Positions 1 through 7,051 of a stretch of DNA of 26,941 nucleotides are shown one piece after another. Location: contig NZ_QUJB01000023.1 of the NCBI RefSeq assembly GCF_003480435.1, forward strand, positions 16,490 through 43,430, written 5' to 3'. Source of the stretch: Clostridium sp. AM30-24 (lineage in GTDB: Bacteria; Bacillota; Clostridia; Lachnospirales; Lachnospiraceae). The notes below the pieces were generated by a model. It saw only the letters and a list, made by a program, of their open reading frames with translations. It had not been told where the DNA came from and searched no databases. Numbering within the stretch: the first letter of the stretch is position 1; every line of letters begins with the position of its first letter. Both the position numbers and the translations under genes were made by a program.

Positions 1-144
1 TTCCATCTCTGTTTCCCTGATAGCCGCCCTGACGGTTTCCATCTCTGCTTCCCTGATAGCCGCCCTGACGGTTTCCGTCACGGCTTCCCTGATAGCCACC
101 CTGACGGTTTCCATCTCTGTTTCCCTGATAGCCGCCCTGGCGGT
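1..144 (-). repeat. Four tandem 36-bp repeats inside infB
   Basis: Four in-frame 36-base units (1-36, 37-72, 73-108, 109-144) encode a 12-residue unit close to GGYQGNRDGNRQ, with N/S exchange at one position. The units differ at only a few bases. The array probably continues past the window edge. Arg-Gly-Gly/Tyr repeats of this kind are typical of disordered, RNA-binding tails; this is inference for IF-2. Confidence 0.95.
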
Positions 145-628
145 TATCTCTTCCGCCTTCACGGTTTCCGTCGCGTCCCGGGAACGGACGGCTCTCTCTG
201 GACTGGAAGCCCTGACGTCCTTCCGGACGGTTCTGGCTCGGAAGCGGACGTACATTCTCACGAATTTCCTGTGCCGGTGCCTCAGCCTTAACTGTCTCCG
301 CCTTTTTCTCCTGTGCCGGTGCAGCTGCAGTCTCAGCTGCCTTTGCCGGCGCTGCCGGTGCAGCATTTGTTGTCGGTCTTACCTGCATGCCGGAACTGCC
401 GTTCGGTCTTGCCGGTCTCTGACCGCCCTGCTGGCGGTTTCCTGCCGGACGTTTCTGTGTGCTGTTCTGCGGGCGGTAAACTGCCGCAATACGCTTCTTT
501 GCCGGTGCTGCCGGCGCATTATTTTCTCCCTCAGCCGGAACTGCCGGCTTTGTGGAATTCTCCTGATTCTGATTCAATGTATCTGTTCCCTCTTTTTTCT
601 TTCCTAAATCCTTTTCAAACTCACTCAC
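1..628 (-). CDS. infB: Translation initiation factor IF-2, N-terminal part (cut by window edge)
   Basis: IF-2 is the GTPase that places initiator tRNA on the 30S subunit. Only about 209 N-terminal residues are present, so the GTPase domain lies outside the window. What is visible is the poorly conserved N-terminal region: a short charged start (VSEFEKDLGKKKEG), an Ala/Pro/Lys stretch, then an Arg/Gly/Asn/Gln-rich segment ending in four copies of a 12-residue repeat. The start is GTG at 628-626, chosen because GGAGGT (641-636) lies 7 bases upstream. The identification rests mainly on position: last in a rimP-nusA-ylxR-ylxQ order that is followed by infB in Firmicutes, plus the low-complexity N-terminal style seen in Lachnospiraceae IF-2. 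It lies 89 bases after ylxQ and probably shares its transcript. Confidence 0.88.
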   Translation of the reverse strand, partial: MSEFEKDLGKKKEGTDTLNQNQENSTKPAVPAEGENNAPAAPAKKRIAAVYRPQNSTQKRPAGNRQQGGQRPARPNGSSGMQVRPTTNAAPAAPAKAAETAAAPAQEKKAETVKAEAPAQEIRENVRPLPSQNRPEGRQGFQSRESRPFPGRDGNREGGRDNRQGGYQGNRDGNRQGGYQGSRDGNRQGGYQGSRDGNRQGGYQGNRDG

Positions 629-717
629 GCTCGCTACCTCCAAAATAGTTCCTGCAAACCATCGCCAGCTGCTCCTGCAGCTGTCACAAACATCCGCAAT
701 CCGACTTCTCGTTCTGC

Positions 718-1044
718 TTACTCATGCCTGTCTGGTAGTTCTGCAGTAAAATGCTTCAACAACGCATTGGAAAAGTTCTCGTCGATCACAGCCAGGGACG
801 CTCTCATCTGCTTTCCCAGAATGTGTCCGAGTTCTTCCTTGCTTCCGAACTCAAAGTACGGGACCTTATAGTAAGTACACATATTCCGGAACATTTTCTT
901 TGTATTGTCCGAAGATTCTTCCGATACGATCACCAGTCCGGCTTTTCCGGACTTTACTGCCTTCTCTGTGGAGAACTCACCGCTTCTGACCTTGCCGGCC
1001 TTCTCCGCGAGTCCTAAAAGTCCAAGGACCTTATTTCTGTTCAT
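718..1044 (-). CDS. ylxQ: L7Ae-family ribosomal protein YlxQ
   Basis: A 108-residue protein of the L7Ae/L30e/S12e/Gadd45 family, which binds kink-turn RNA. The typical start (NKVLGLLGLAEKAGKVRSGE), the central GLVIVSEESSDNTKK segment and the late VIDENFSNALL segment fit the single-domain Firmicutes YlxQ protein. The gene begins inside the end of ylxR (14-base overlap) and precedes infB, its standard place. Translation is probably coupled to ylxR; an AAAGGAG stands a little far upstream of the ATG. The exact role of YlxQ is not settled; the family suggests an RNA-binding accessory of the ribosome. Confidence 0.93.
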   Translation of the reverse strand: MNRNKVLGLLGLAEKAGKVRSGEFSTEKAVKSGKAGLVIVSEESSDNTKKMFRNMCTYYKVPYFEFGSKEELGHILGKQMRASLAVIDENFSNALLKHFTAELPDRHE

Positions 1045-1312
1045 CGATCTGTTCCATCTCCTTTTTCAGACTTTCGTAAACTTCTTTTGGAATCGCCATT
1101 TTAAAGGAGCGTTCCAGTCCCCGGTTCTTCACTGCCTTTTCAAAGCATGCCATGGATGGGCAGATATATGCGCCGCGTCCGTTTTTTCTTCCAGTCGCGT
1201 CGATGGAAATTACGTCGTCAGTACCTTTTAAGACACGGATCAGCTCCCGTTTGTTTTTCATTTCACCGCAGCCGATGCACTGTCTCTGCGGAACCTTCTT
1301 TACTGTACTCAC
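1031..1312 (-). CDS. ylxR: YlxR/RnpM family RNA-binding protein (DUF448)
   Basis: A 93-residue basic protein with the hallmark RQCIGCGE motif near the N-terminus and GRGAYICP in the middle, both diagnostic of the DUF448/YlxR family. The start is GTG at 1312-1310; an AAGGGA lies about ten bases upstream. It sits 20 bases after nusA and overlaps ylxQ by 14 bases. In Bacillus the homologue has been linked to RNase P modulation (family knowledge, not visible here). The C-terminus is lysine- and glutamate-rich (SLKKEMEQIDEQK). Confidence 0.95.
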   Translation of the reverse strand: MSTVKKVPQRQCIGCGEMKNKRELIRVLKGTDDVISIDATGRKNGRGAYICPSMACFEKAVKNRGLERSFKMAIPKEVYESLKKEMEQIDEQK

Positions 1313-1332
1313 TGTCGTCGTTCCCTTCTCTC

Positions 1333-2499
1333 CTATTCTTCTGTCTCAGCCTGTGCTTCGGAAGCTTCCTCTGCCGGAGTTCCATCCTCTGCCGGCTCTA
1401 CATCTTTCTCGTACTCGCCCTCAAAGCCTTCCTCACCAAAGTCCATATCATCGAAGAGTCCAAGCTCTCTCGCCTGTGTCTCGCTCTTGATATCGATCTT
1501 GTAGGTAGTCAGTCTCGCAGCCAGTCTCGCGTTCTGTCCTTCTTTACCGATTGCTAAGGATAACTGGTAATCCGGAACGATGACCTGTGCCTCTTTCTCG
1601 TCCTCATCCGCAACTACGGAGATCACTTTTGCCGGACTCAACGCGTTTTCAATTAAGAACGCCGGGTTGTCGTCCCAGTTGATGATGTCGATCTTCTCGC
1701 CGCGGAGCTCATTTACGATCGCGTTGACTCTCGCTCCGTTTAAGCCGACACATGCACCTACCGGATCAACATTCGGATCTGTGGAGCTTACGGCGATCTT
1801 TGTTCTGGAGCCTGCCTCACGGGCGATCGCGCGGATCTCAACAGTACCGTCGCGGACCTCTGCGATCTCAGCCTCAAACAGACGTCTTACGAGGTCCGGA
1901 TGTGTTCTGGATACGGAGATCCTCGGTCCCTTCGGGCTGTCCTTAACTTCTAAGATATAAACCTTGATGCGCTCAGTTCTCTGGAATACCTCGCCCTTTA
2001 CCTGCTCAGCTTCCGGAAGGATCGCATCGATCTTTCCGAGATCTACGCTGACATTGCGGCCGATATAACGCTGGACAATACCCGTAACGACCTCTTTCTC
2101 CTTGCACTGCCACTCGCTCAACTGGGACTTACGGCTCTCCTCGCGGATCTTCTGTAAGATCACGTTCTTTGCGTTCTGCGTCGCGATTCTGCCGAAATCA
2201 TGGGAATCAATGGGGATCTGGACGATATCACCAAGGACATGTCGCGGAGCGATCATTCTTGCATCGGCGAGGCTGATCTGTGTGATCGGGTCCTCCACAG
2301 TCTCAACGACCTCTTTTTCCATATATACAGAATAGTCGCAGCCATCCGGATCAATGATGACTTTCACATTGTCGGCTTTGCCGAAATGGTTCTTGCAGGC
2401 TGTGAGAAGTGAATTCTCAATGGCCTCCAGCAATGTGTCCTTACTGATGTTGTACTCTTTTTCGAGTATATTCATCGATTCCATCAGTTCCTTGTTCAT
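1333..2499 (-). CDS. nusA: Transcription termination/antitermination factor NusA
   Basis: 388 residues, with NusA domains in order: an N-terminal RNA-polymerase-binding domain (1-125, MNKELMESMNILEKEYNISK), an S1 domain (about 135-200, VVTGIVQRYIGRNVSVDLGK), KH1 with GLNGARVNAIVNELRGEKID, and KH2 with AIGKEGQNARLAARLT. After KH2 the protein ends in an acidic tail rich in Glu and Ala. This is the short Firmicutes form lacking the repeated acidic domains of E. coli NusA. The ATG has an AAGGAGGAT site just upstream and lies 15 bases after the rimP stop. NusA binds elongating RNA polymerase and stimulates pausing and intrinsic termination; the hairpin in this operon's own leader may be a target (inference). 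Confidence 0.98.
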   Translation of the reverse strand: MNKELMESMNILEKEYNISKDTLLEAIENSLLTACKNHFGKADNVKVIIDPDGCDYSVYMEKEVVETVEDPITQISLADARMIAPRHVLGDIVQIPIDSHDFGRIATQNAKNVILQKIREESRKSQLSEWQCKEKEVVTGIVQRYIGRNVSVDLGKIDAILPEAEQVKGEVFQRTERIKVYILEVKDSPKGPRISVSRTHPDLVRRLFEAEIAEVRDGTVEIRAIAREAGSRTKIAVSSTDPNVDPVGACVGLNGARVNAIVNELRGEKIDIINWDDNPAFLIENALSPAKVISVVADEDEKEAQVIVPDYQLSLAIGKEGQNARLAARLTTYKIDIKSETQARELGLFDDMDFGEEGFEGEYEKDVEPAEDGTPAEEASEAQAETEE

Positions 2500-2514
2500 T
2501 TTTTATCCTCCTTA

Positions 2515-2982
2515 TTAAAAATCGAATGCCAGACGGATTAAGGCAATGTCTTTTCTATTAAATGTGCTCTCGGAACCGTCCTCGTAGCGGATCGTTACGG
2601 TGTCAGCGTCATATGCCGTGAGAATTCCGGAGAAATCTTTCTGTCTCTCGATGGCGCGGTACAGCTTGATATCAACTGCTTCGCCAAGACTTCTCTTGAA
2701 GTCCTTCTCTTTCTTTAACGGTCTGCCGAGTCCCGGGGAGCTTACTTCAAGAATATAGCTGTCATCGATAAAGTCCTCTTTATCGAGCCAGTCGCTTAAG
2801 CGTCTCGATACCATCTCACAGTCATCCACTGTAAAGCCGCCCTCTTTGTCGATATAGGCTCTCAGATACCAGGTACCCGCTTCCTTTACGTACTCCACGT
2901 CCACCAGTTCAAAATTATTCTCTTCCATGATCGGAATCAAAAATTTCTCGACCCTGGATTCATATTCATCTCTTCTTGCCAT
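2515..2982 (-). CDS. rimP: Ribosome maturation factor RimP
   Basis: 155 residues from ATG 2982 (MARRDEYESRVEKFLIPIME). RimP assists 30S maturation. Family features are the FELVDVEYVKE segment, YLRAYIDKEGGFTVDDCE, the SPGLGRPLKKEKDF motif and a C-terminal SH3-like domain ending in DIALIRLAFDF. An in-frame upstream ATG at 3051 would add 23 residues without family resemblance and would lie inside the leader hairpin, so 2982 is preferred; a purine-rich AGGCGGTGG precedes it. First gene of the operon, 15 bases before nusA. Confidence 0.96.
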   Translation of the reverse strand: MARRDEYESRVEKFLIPIMEENNFELVDVEYVKEAGTWYLRAYIDKEGGFTVDDCEMVSRRLSDWLDKEDFIDDSYILEVSSPGLGRPLKKEKDFKRSLGEAVDIKLYRAIERQKDFSGILTAYDADTVTIRYEDGSESTFNRKDIALIRLAFDF

Positions 2983-3002
2983 GGGTTTCCACCGCCTTTC
3001 TG

Positions 3003-3056
3003 CCGGAATATTCCGGTTATGCAAAACGAAAGAGTGGACTTTTTCGTCCACTCTTT
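3003..3056 (-). promoter_or_regulatory. Two hairpins in the rimP-nusA operon leader
   Basis: The roughly 95-base leader between the promoter (start point near 3078) and rimP contains an 11-bp perfect stem (AAAGAGTGGAC with GTCCACTCTTT, 3029-3056), followed in the minus direction by CGTTTTGC, and then the perfect palindrome CCGGAATATTCCGG (3003-3016). A strong stem with a poor U-run is the form of a NusA-dependent terminator. Autoregulation of nusA by termination in the leader is known in Bacillus; here it is inference. Confidence 0.6.
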
Positions 3057-3084
3057 TGACCAGTTACTTATGTTATCAATTAGC

Positions 3085-3113
3085 ATCATAGCATAGAAAG
3101 CCAGAAAAATCAA
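3085..3113 (-). promoter_or_regulatory. Sigma-A promoter of the rimP-nusA-infB operon
   Basis: Minus strand: -35 TTGATT (3113-3108), 17-base spacer, -10 TATGAT (3090-3085) with an extended TGC just upstream. The only good promoter between rimP and the divergent GTPase-NYN gene on this strand. Confidence 0.85.
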
Positions 3114-3191
3114 GGGTTTTACCGGGAAATCATAGAAATATCGGCATAACGGCCTTCTCTCAGGTCAGTCCTATGATACGCCACTGTATCG

Positions 3192-3220
3192 TTGCATGGG
3201 GTTCTTTTTTCTGATATACT
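3192..3220 (+). promoter_or_regulatory. Sigma-A promoter of the GTPase-NYN gene
   Basis: Plus strand: -35 TTGCAT (3192-3197), 17-base spacer, -10 TATACT (3215-3220) preceded by TGA, an extended -10. Its predicted start point is only about 23 bases before the ATG at 3250, so the mRNA leader is very short. Confidence 0.85.
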
Positions 3221-3249
3221 GTGTCTAAATACTGGTCAGGTGGACCGTT

Positions 3250-6165
3250 ATGGAAATTTTTAGAAAGCGGACTTACTATATGAAACGATTTGTGATCGGA
3301 ATCCTCGCGCATGTCGATGCCGGAAAGACAACGATGTCCGAGGCAATTTTATACGAGACAGGAAAACTAAAGAAAATGGGGCGTGTGGACAACCGTGACG
3401 CCTTTCTTGATACCTTCGCGCTTGAACGCGCCCGGGGCATCACGATCTTTTCGAAGCAGGCGGTCTTTCCGTTGGGCGATACTTTTGTGACACTCCTCGA
3501 CACGCCGGGTCATGTGGACTTTTCGGCGGAGATGGAGCGGACACTGCAGGTCCTTGACTATGCGGTATTGATCGTCAGCGGAGCTGATGGGGTTCAGGGA
3601 CATACGGAGACACTGTGGAGACTTTTAAAACGGTATCGGATCCCGGTATTTCTCTTTGTGAATAAGATGGATCAGAAGGGAACGGATCAGGAGGCGGTGC
3701 TGGCGTCACTGAAGGAGCGGCTGGATCATGGAGTCGTGGACTTCAGCGGGGTGTCCGGAAACTGTGAGATTCTTGGAACTTCGGATGAAACTGCAGAGGA
3801 GATCGCCACCTGCGACGAAGCGCTTCTGGAAGCATATCTCGCGGATGGCAGCTTAAAGACGGCGGACGTTCGGAACGCGATCCAGGACCGGAAGCTCTTC
3901 CCCTGCTTTTTCGGCTCCGCGTTAAAGCTCACCGGTGTCCGGGAGTTTCTGACTTCCCTTGGGGAGTTTGCATCATGTCCGGACTATACGAAGGACTTCG
4001 GTGCAAAGGTGTTTAAGATCTCCCGCGATGAGACAGGTGTCCGGATGACGCACCTGAAGATCACAGGAGGAACTTTAAAGATCCGCGATTCCCTTTCTCC
4101 TGATTCCGAGGAAAAGATCAACCAGATCCGCCTCTACTCCGGCTCGAAATTTGAGATGTTAAAGGAGGCGGAACCCGGCATGGTGGTCGCTGTCACAGGG
4201 ATTTCTGACACAAAACCGGGACAGGTCTTTGGATCGGCCTCCGACAGCGTTCTTCCACTTCTGGAACCGGTCCTCACCTACCGGATCCTGCTGCCCTTTG
4301 GAACAGACTCCCACACCATGCTCAAAAACATGCGCATGCTCGAGGAGGAAGACCCGCAGCTCCATATCGTCTGGAACGAGGCGCTTGGCGAGATCCAGGC
4401 TCAGGTCATGGGCGACGTACAGATGGAGATCTTAAAAAGTCAGGTGCAGGAACGTTTCGGCGTGGAGATCGGTTTCGGGGAAGGAAATATTGTATATAAG
4501 GAAACGATCGCTAAGACCGTCGAGGGCGTCGGACATTTCGAACCGCTGCGCCACTACGCGGAAGTCCATCTTTTAATGGAACCCGGAGAGCCGGGAAGCG
4601 GACTTGTCTTTGAAGCAGACTGCAGCGAGGATATGCTGGATCGGAACTGGCAGAGGCTGATCCTGACACATCTGGAAGAAAAGCGTTTCCGGGGAATCCT
4701 CACCGGTTCCGAGATCACCGATATGAAGATCACTCTGATTGCCGGACGTGCCCACCAAAAGCACACGGAGGGCGGCGATTTCCGTCAGGCAACCTACCGC
4801 GCTGTCCGTCAGGGACTCTGCGAGGCGGGGTGTGTGCTCTTAGAACCCTACTACGCGTTCCGTCTGGAAGTCCCATCGGAAAACCTTGGGCGCGCCATGG
4901 CGGATCTTGACCGGATGCAGGGTGAATTTTCCGCACCGGAACAGGATGGCTCCATTGCTCTTCTTACGGGAACCGCCCCGGTTTCCACCATGAGAAATTA
5001 CCAGCGCGACGTGATCTCCTACACGAAAGGCCGTGGACGCCTGACCTTGAGTCTTTCCGGCTATGAGCCATGCCATATTGCCGAGGAAGTCATTGCGGCC
5101 TCCGGCTATGATTTCGATTCCGACCTTCAGGATCCTGCCGGATCCGTCTTCTGCTCCCACGGGGCAGGCTTCGTGGTGCCGTGGAATGAGGTGAAGCAGT
5201 ATATGCATGTGGAGAGTCCGCTGGCAAAACAGCTTGCGAAGGAACAGCAGGAACGAGAGCTTAGGGAAGCGGATGAACGGCTGAAAGCGATGGCGGCGGA
5301 TGTAGCCGCCGGGAAGATTCCGAGCGGCGCAGCTGGCGGTTATAAATCCGGTTCAGACGGCTCTGCTGGTTCGGGAACCGGCTCTGGGACTGGCTCCGAT
5401 GACGGTATTGGCTCTGGAGCAAAAACTTCCGCGAATGGCACCGCCGATTCTTCTTCCGGCAGCCGCGGAAATGGAGGTTCTTCGCTCTCCTTCTATGACG
5501 ACAAAGAGCTTCAGGCGATTTTCACCCGTACATACGGCGAGCCAAAACGGAAGCTCGTCTCCGACTACGACTCCCGCACCGTGATCCGTGCGAAGAACGC
5601 CAGCCCGGTGAAGCCGGTGAAGGAAAAAGAGGAGCCGGAGGACGAATACCTTCTCGTTGACGGCTACAATATTATCTTTGCCTGGGAGGAGCTGAGCGAT
5701 CTGGCGGCCGTCAGCATCGATGCCGCCCGCTATAAGCTCATGGACATCCTAAGCAACTATCAGGGATTCCGGAAAATATGTGTCATCGTCGTCTTCGACG
5801 CCTACAAGGTCCCCGGCGGTGTAGAGAAGGTCCAGAAATACCACAACATCAACGTCGTGTATACAAAAGAGGCGGAGACCGCCGACCAGTACATCGAAAA
5901 AGTCGCGATCCGCATCGGCAGACGCTACCGCACCACAGTCGCTACCTCCGACGGCGTGATCCAGCTCATTATCCGAAGTCAGGGCTGTATCCTCTGGTCC
6001 GCGAGGGATTTCCGTGAAGAGATCGAGCGTGTCGGAAAGCTGATCTCCGAGGAAAAGGGAAAGCACACCGGCAATGCAAAAAATTATCTGTTCGCGCATG
6101 CGGATGAGGAGACACAGAAGTATTTAGAGGCAGTACGACTGGGAAAAAATCCCGAAATTCCATAA
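3250..6165 (+). CDS. TetM/EF-G-like translational GTPase fused to a C-terminal NYN (YacP/Rae1-like) nuclease domain
   Basis: 971 residues, against about 640 for TetM-type ribosomal protection proteins. The GTPase part has all G motifs: AHVDAGKTT (20-28), RGITI (62-66), DTPGHVDF (84-91, with the catalytic His) and NKMD (138-141), then EF-G-like domains II-V to about residue 670. At the domain IV tip, where TetM has its YSPVS loop, this protein has RAHQKHTEGGDF (500-511), so tetracycline resistance should not be assumed. A Gly/Ser-rich linker (about 692-746) and KELQAIFTRTYGEPKRK lead to an NYN domain (about 798-930) with conserved acidic residues D804 (LVDGYNII), D850 (VVFDAYKV), D879 (TADQYIEK) and D901 (VATSDGV). 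Rae1/YacP nucleases cut mRNA in the ribosomal A site; the fusion suggests a GTP-driven, ribosome-delivered RNase (inference). Start 3250 has AGGTGG six bases upstream; ATG 3280 is an alternative. Monocistronic. Confidence 0.93.
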   Translation: MEIFRKRTYYMKRFVIGILAHVDAGKTTMSEAILYETGKLKKMGRVDNRDAFLDTFALERARGITIFSKQAVFPLGDTFVTLLDTPGHVDFSAEMERTLQVLDYAVLIVSGADGVQGHTETLWRLLKRYRIPVFLFVNKMDQKGTDQEAVLASLKERLDHGVVDFSGVSGNCEILGTSDETAEEIATCDEALLEAYLADGSLKTADVRNAIQDRKLFPCFFGSALKLTGVREFLTSLGEFASCPDYTKDFGAKVFKISRDETGVRMTHLKITGGTLKIRDSLSPDSEEKINQIRLYSGSKFEMLKEAEPGMVVAVTGISDTKPGQVFGSASDSVLPLLEPVLTYRILLPFGTDSHTMLKNMRMLEEEDPQLHIVWNEALGEIQAQVMGDVQMEILKSQVQERFGVEIGFGEGNIVYKETIAKTVEGVGHFEPLRHYAEVHLLMEPGEPGSGLVFEADCSEDMLDRNWQRLILTHLEEKRFRGILTGSEITDMKITLIAGRAHQKHTEGGDFRQATYRAVRQGLCEAGCVLLEPYYAFRLEVPSENLGRAMADLDRMQGEFSAPEQDGSIALLTGTAPVSTMRNYQRDVISYTKGRGRLTLSLSGYEPCHIAEEVIAASGYDFDSDLQDPAGSVFCSHGAGFVVPWNEVKQYMHVESPLAKQLAKEQQERELREADERLKAMAADVAAGKIPSGAAGGYKSGSDGSAGSGTGSGTGSDDGIGSGAKTSANGTADSSSGSRGNGGSSLSFYDDKELQAIFTRTYGEPKRKLVSDYDSRTVIRAKNASPVKPVKEKEEPEDEYLLVDGYNIIFAWEELSDLAAVSIDAARYKLMDILSNYQGFRKICVIVVFDAYKVPGGVEKVQKYHNINVVYTKEAETADQYIEKVAIRIGRRYRTTVATSDGVIQLIIRSQGCILWSARDFREEIERVGKLISEEKGKHTGNAKNYLFAHADEETQKYLEAVRLGKNPEIP

Positions 6166-6214
6166 AAAAGCGTCCGCACATGATCACCTTTCGACCATAT
6201 GCGGACGCTTTTTC
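6164..6214. terminator. Bidirectional intrinsic terminator between the GTPase-NYN gene and aroK
   Basis: AAAAAGCGTCCGCA pairs with TGCGGACGCTTTTT around a loop of about 20 bases. The stem is flanked by A- and T-runs, so it can stop transcripts from the plus-strand gene and from the convergent aroK. Confidence 0.9.
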
Positions 6215-6277
6215 TACCCTGTCTTCAGTCCCTTTTCTTTCAAACCACCAACTCACCGGCACGTACCTCTATCCAAT

Positions 6278-6796
6278 CTATTTTCCACAAATAGCAAGGA
6301 TTTCCTCACATATCTCTTTGGATGTCTTCCCATCCGTAGCTATAGTCACATCAGCCGCCTCCTCATACTTCGGTCTGCGCTTCTCCATCAGCTCTTCAAT
6401 ATACCCAACATTCATATTCCCATTCAGTATTGGCCTGTCCGTACTGTCTTTCACACGCTCGTAGATCGTCTCCGGCTCCGCTGTAAGCAGCACGATTTTT
6501 CCACACTCCTTCATAAACCGCACATTCTCCTCCTTCAGGACTGCACCGCCTCCACAGGAAATCACCGCCGGTTTCACTCCTGCAAAGCTTTTGATCAACT
6601 CCGTCTCCAGCTTTCTGAAATACGGTTCTCCCTTTTCATTAAAGATATCCGCGATCGCCATCCCCTCATTCTCCACGATCATCTGATCCATCTCCACCTG
6701 CTTCGCACCAGTCATCTCCGCCAGGCACGCTGCGTTTGTACTCTTCCCGCAGCCCATAAATCCGATCAAAAAAATATGTTCCTTCAATCCCGCCAT
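6278..6796 (-). CDS. aroK: Shikimate kinase
   Basis: 172 residues. Shikimate kinase phosphorylates shikimate with ATP, the fifth step of chorismate synthesis. Seen: Walker A GFMGCGKS near residues 12-19, the shikimate-binding region with EMDQMI (usual D-x-D/E-x-I) and FRKLETELI, the CGGGAV motif, and a lid segment with DRPIL; ends after a short helix. The start at ATG 6796 is preferred over an upstream in-frame GTG (6820) because AAGGAG lies ten bases before it and the GTG overlaps that site. It stands divergently from aroE, so two enzymes of one pathway share an intergenic region. A threonine replaces a more common glycine/alanine after the P-loop serine, without obvious consequence. Confidence 0.96.
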   Translation of the reverse strand: MAGLKEHIFLIGFMGCGKSTNAACLAEMTGAKQVEMDQMIVENEGMAIADIFNEKGEPYFRKLETELIKSFAGVKPAVISCGGGAVLKEENVRFMKECGKIVLLTAEPETIYERVKDSTDRPILNGNMNVGYIEELMEKRRPKYEEAADVTIATDGKTSKEICEEILAICGK

Positions 6797-6897
6797 CGTA
6801 TAACTTCTCCTTTTTCGCACGAATAGTCTCTCAAAATCTCTAACAGTTTTCTCTTACATCCAAAACACTTTTCCACTTTTAAGTGTCATTTAGTGCA

Positions 6898-6926
6898 AGT
6901 ATACCAGATTTTAACCTGCTCTGCAA
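6898..6926 (-). promoter_or_regulatory. Sigma-A promoter of aroK
   Basis: Minus strand: -35 TTGCAG (6926-6921), 17-base spacer, extended -10 TGG-TATACT (hexamer 6903-6898). About 100 bases before the aroK ATG. Confidence 0.75.
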
Positions 6927-6985
6927 TCAAAGCCTGTGGAACTTCTGTTTTCACATTTTCACACTTTAAAATCATAAATTTTCTT

Positions 6986-7014
6986 TTGCATTTTCTTTCC
7001 TGCACTGTTATAAT
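6986..7014 (+). promoter_or_regulatory. Sigma-A promoter of aroE
   Basis: Plus strand: -35 TTGCAT (6986-6991), 17-base spacer, consensus -10 TATAAT (7009-7014). The start point falls about 30 bases before the aroE ATG, which rules out the longer upstream reading frame as part of the protein. Confidence 0.9.
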
Positions 7015-7051
7015 AAGGCAAGAAAAATCACTCCCCGGAGGTACACATAAA

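Noticed and set aside
313..648. 111-codon plus-strand frame over the infB start
   Set aside because: Antisense shadow of the low-complexity infB N-terminus; no ribosome site, composition rich in Leu/Pro from repeats.
2983..3051. 23-codon N-terminal extension of rimP
   Set aside because: It runs through the leader hairpins and does not resemble RimP; the family start matches ATG 2982.
5320..5490. Frameshift or assembly error at the Gly/Ser linker
   Set aside because: The frame stays open with normal codons on both sides, the NYN domain is in frame, and no alternative start or ribosome site is seen for a separate nuclease gene.
3250..6165. Plain tetracycline-resistance gene (tetM type)
   Set aside because: The GTPase part is TetM-like, but the drug-displacement loop differs and the protein carries an extra NYN nuclease domain.
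6893..7051. 53-codon N-terminal extension of aroE
   Set aside because: It would begin upstream of the consensus aroE promoter (6986-7014); a perfect GGAGGT precedes ATG 7052.
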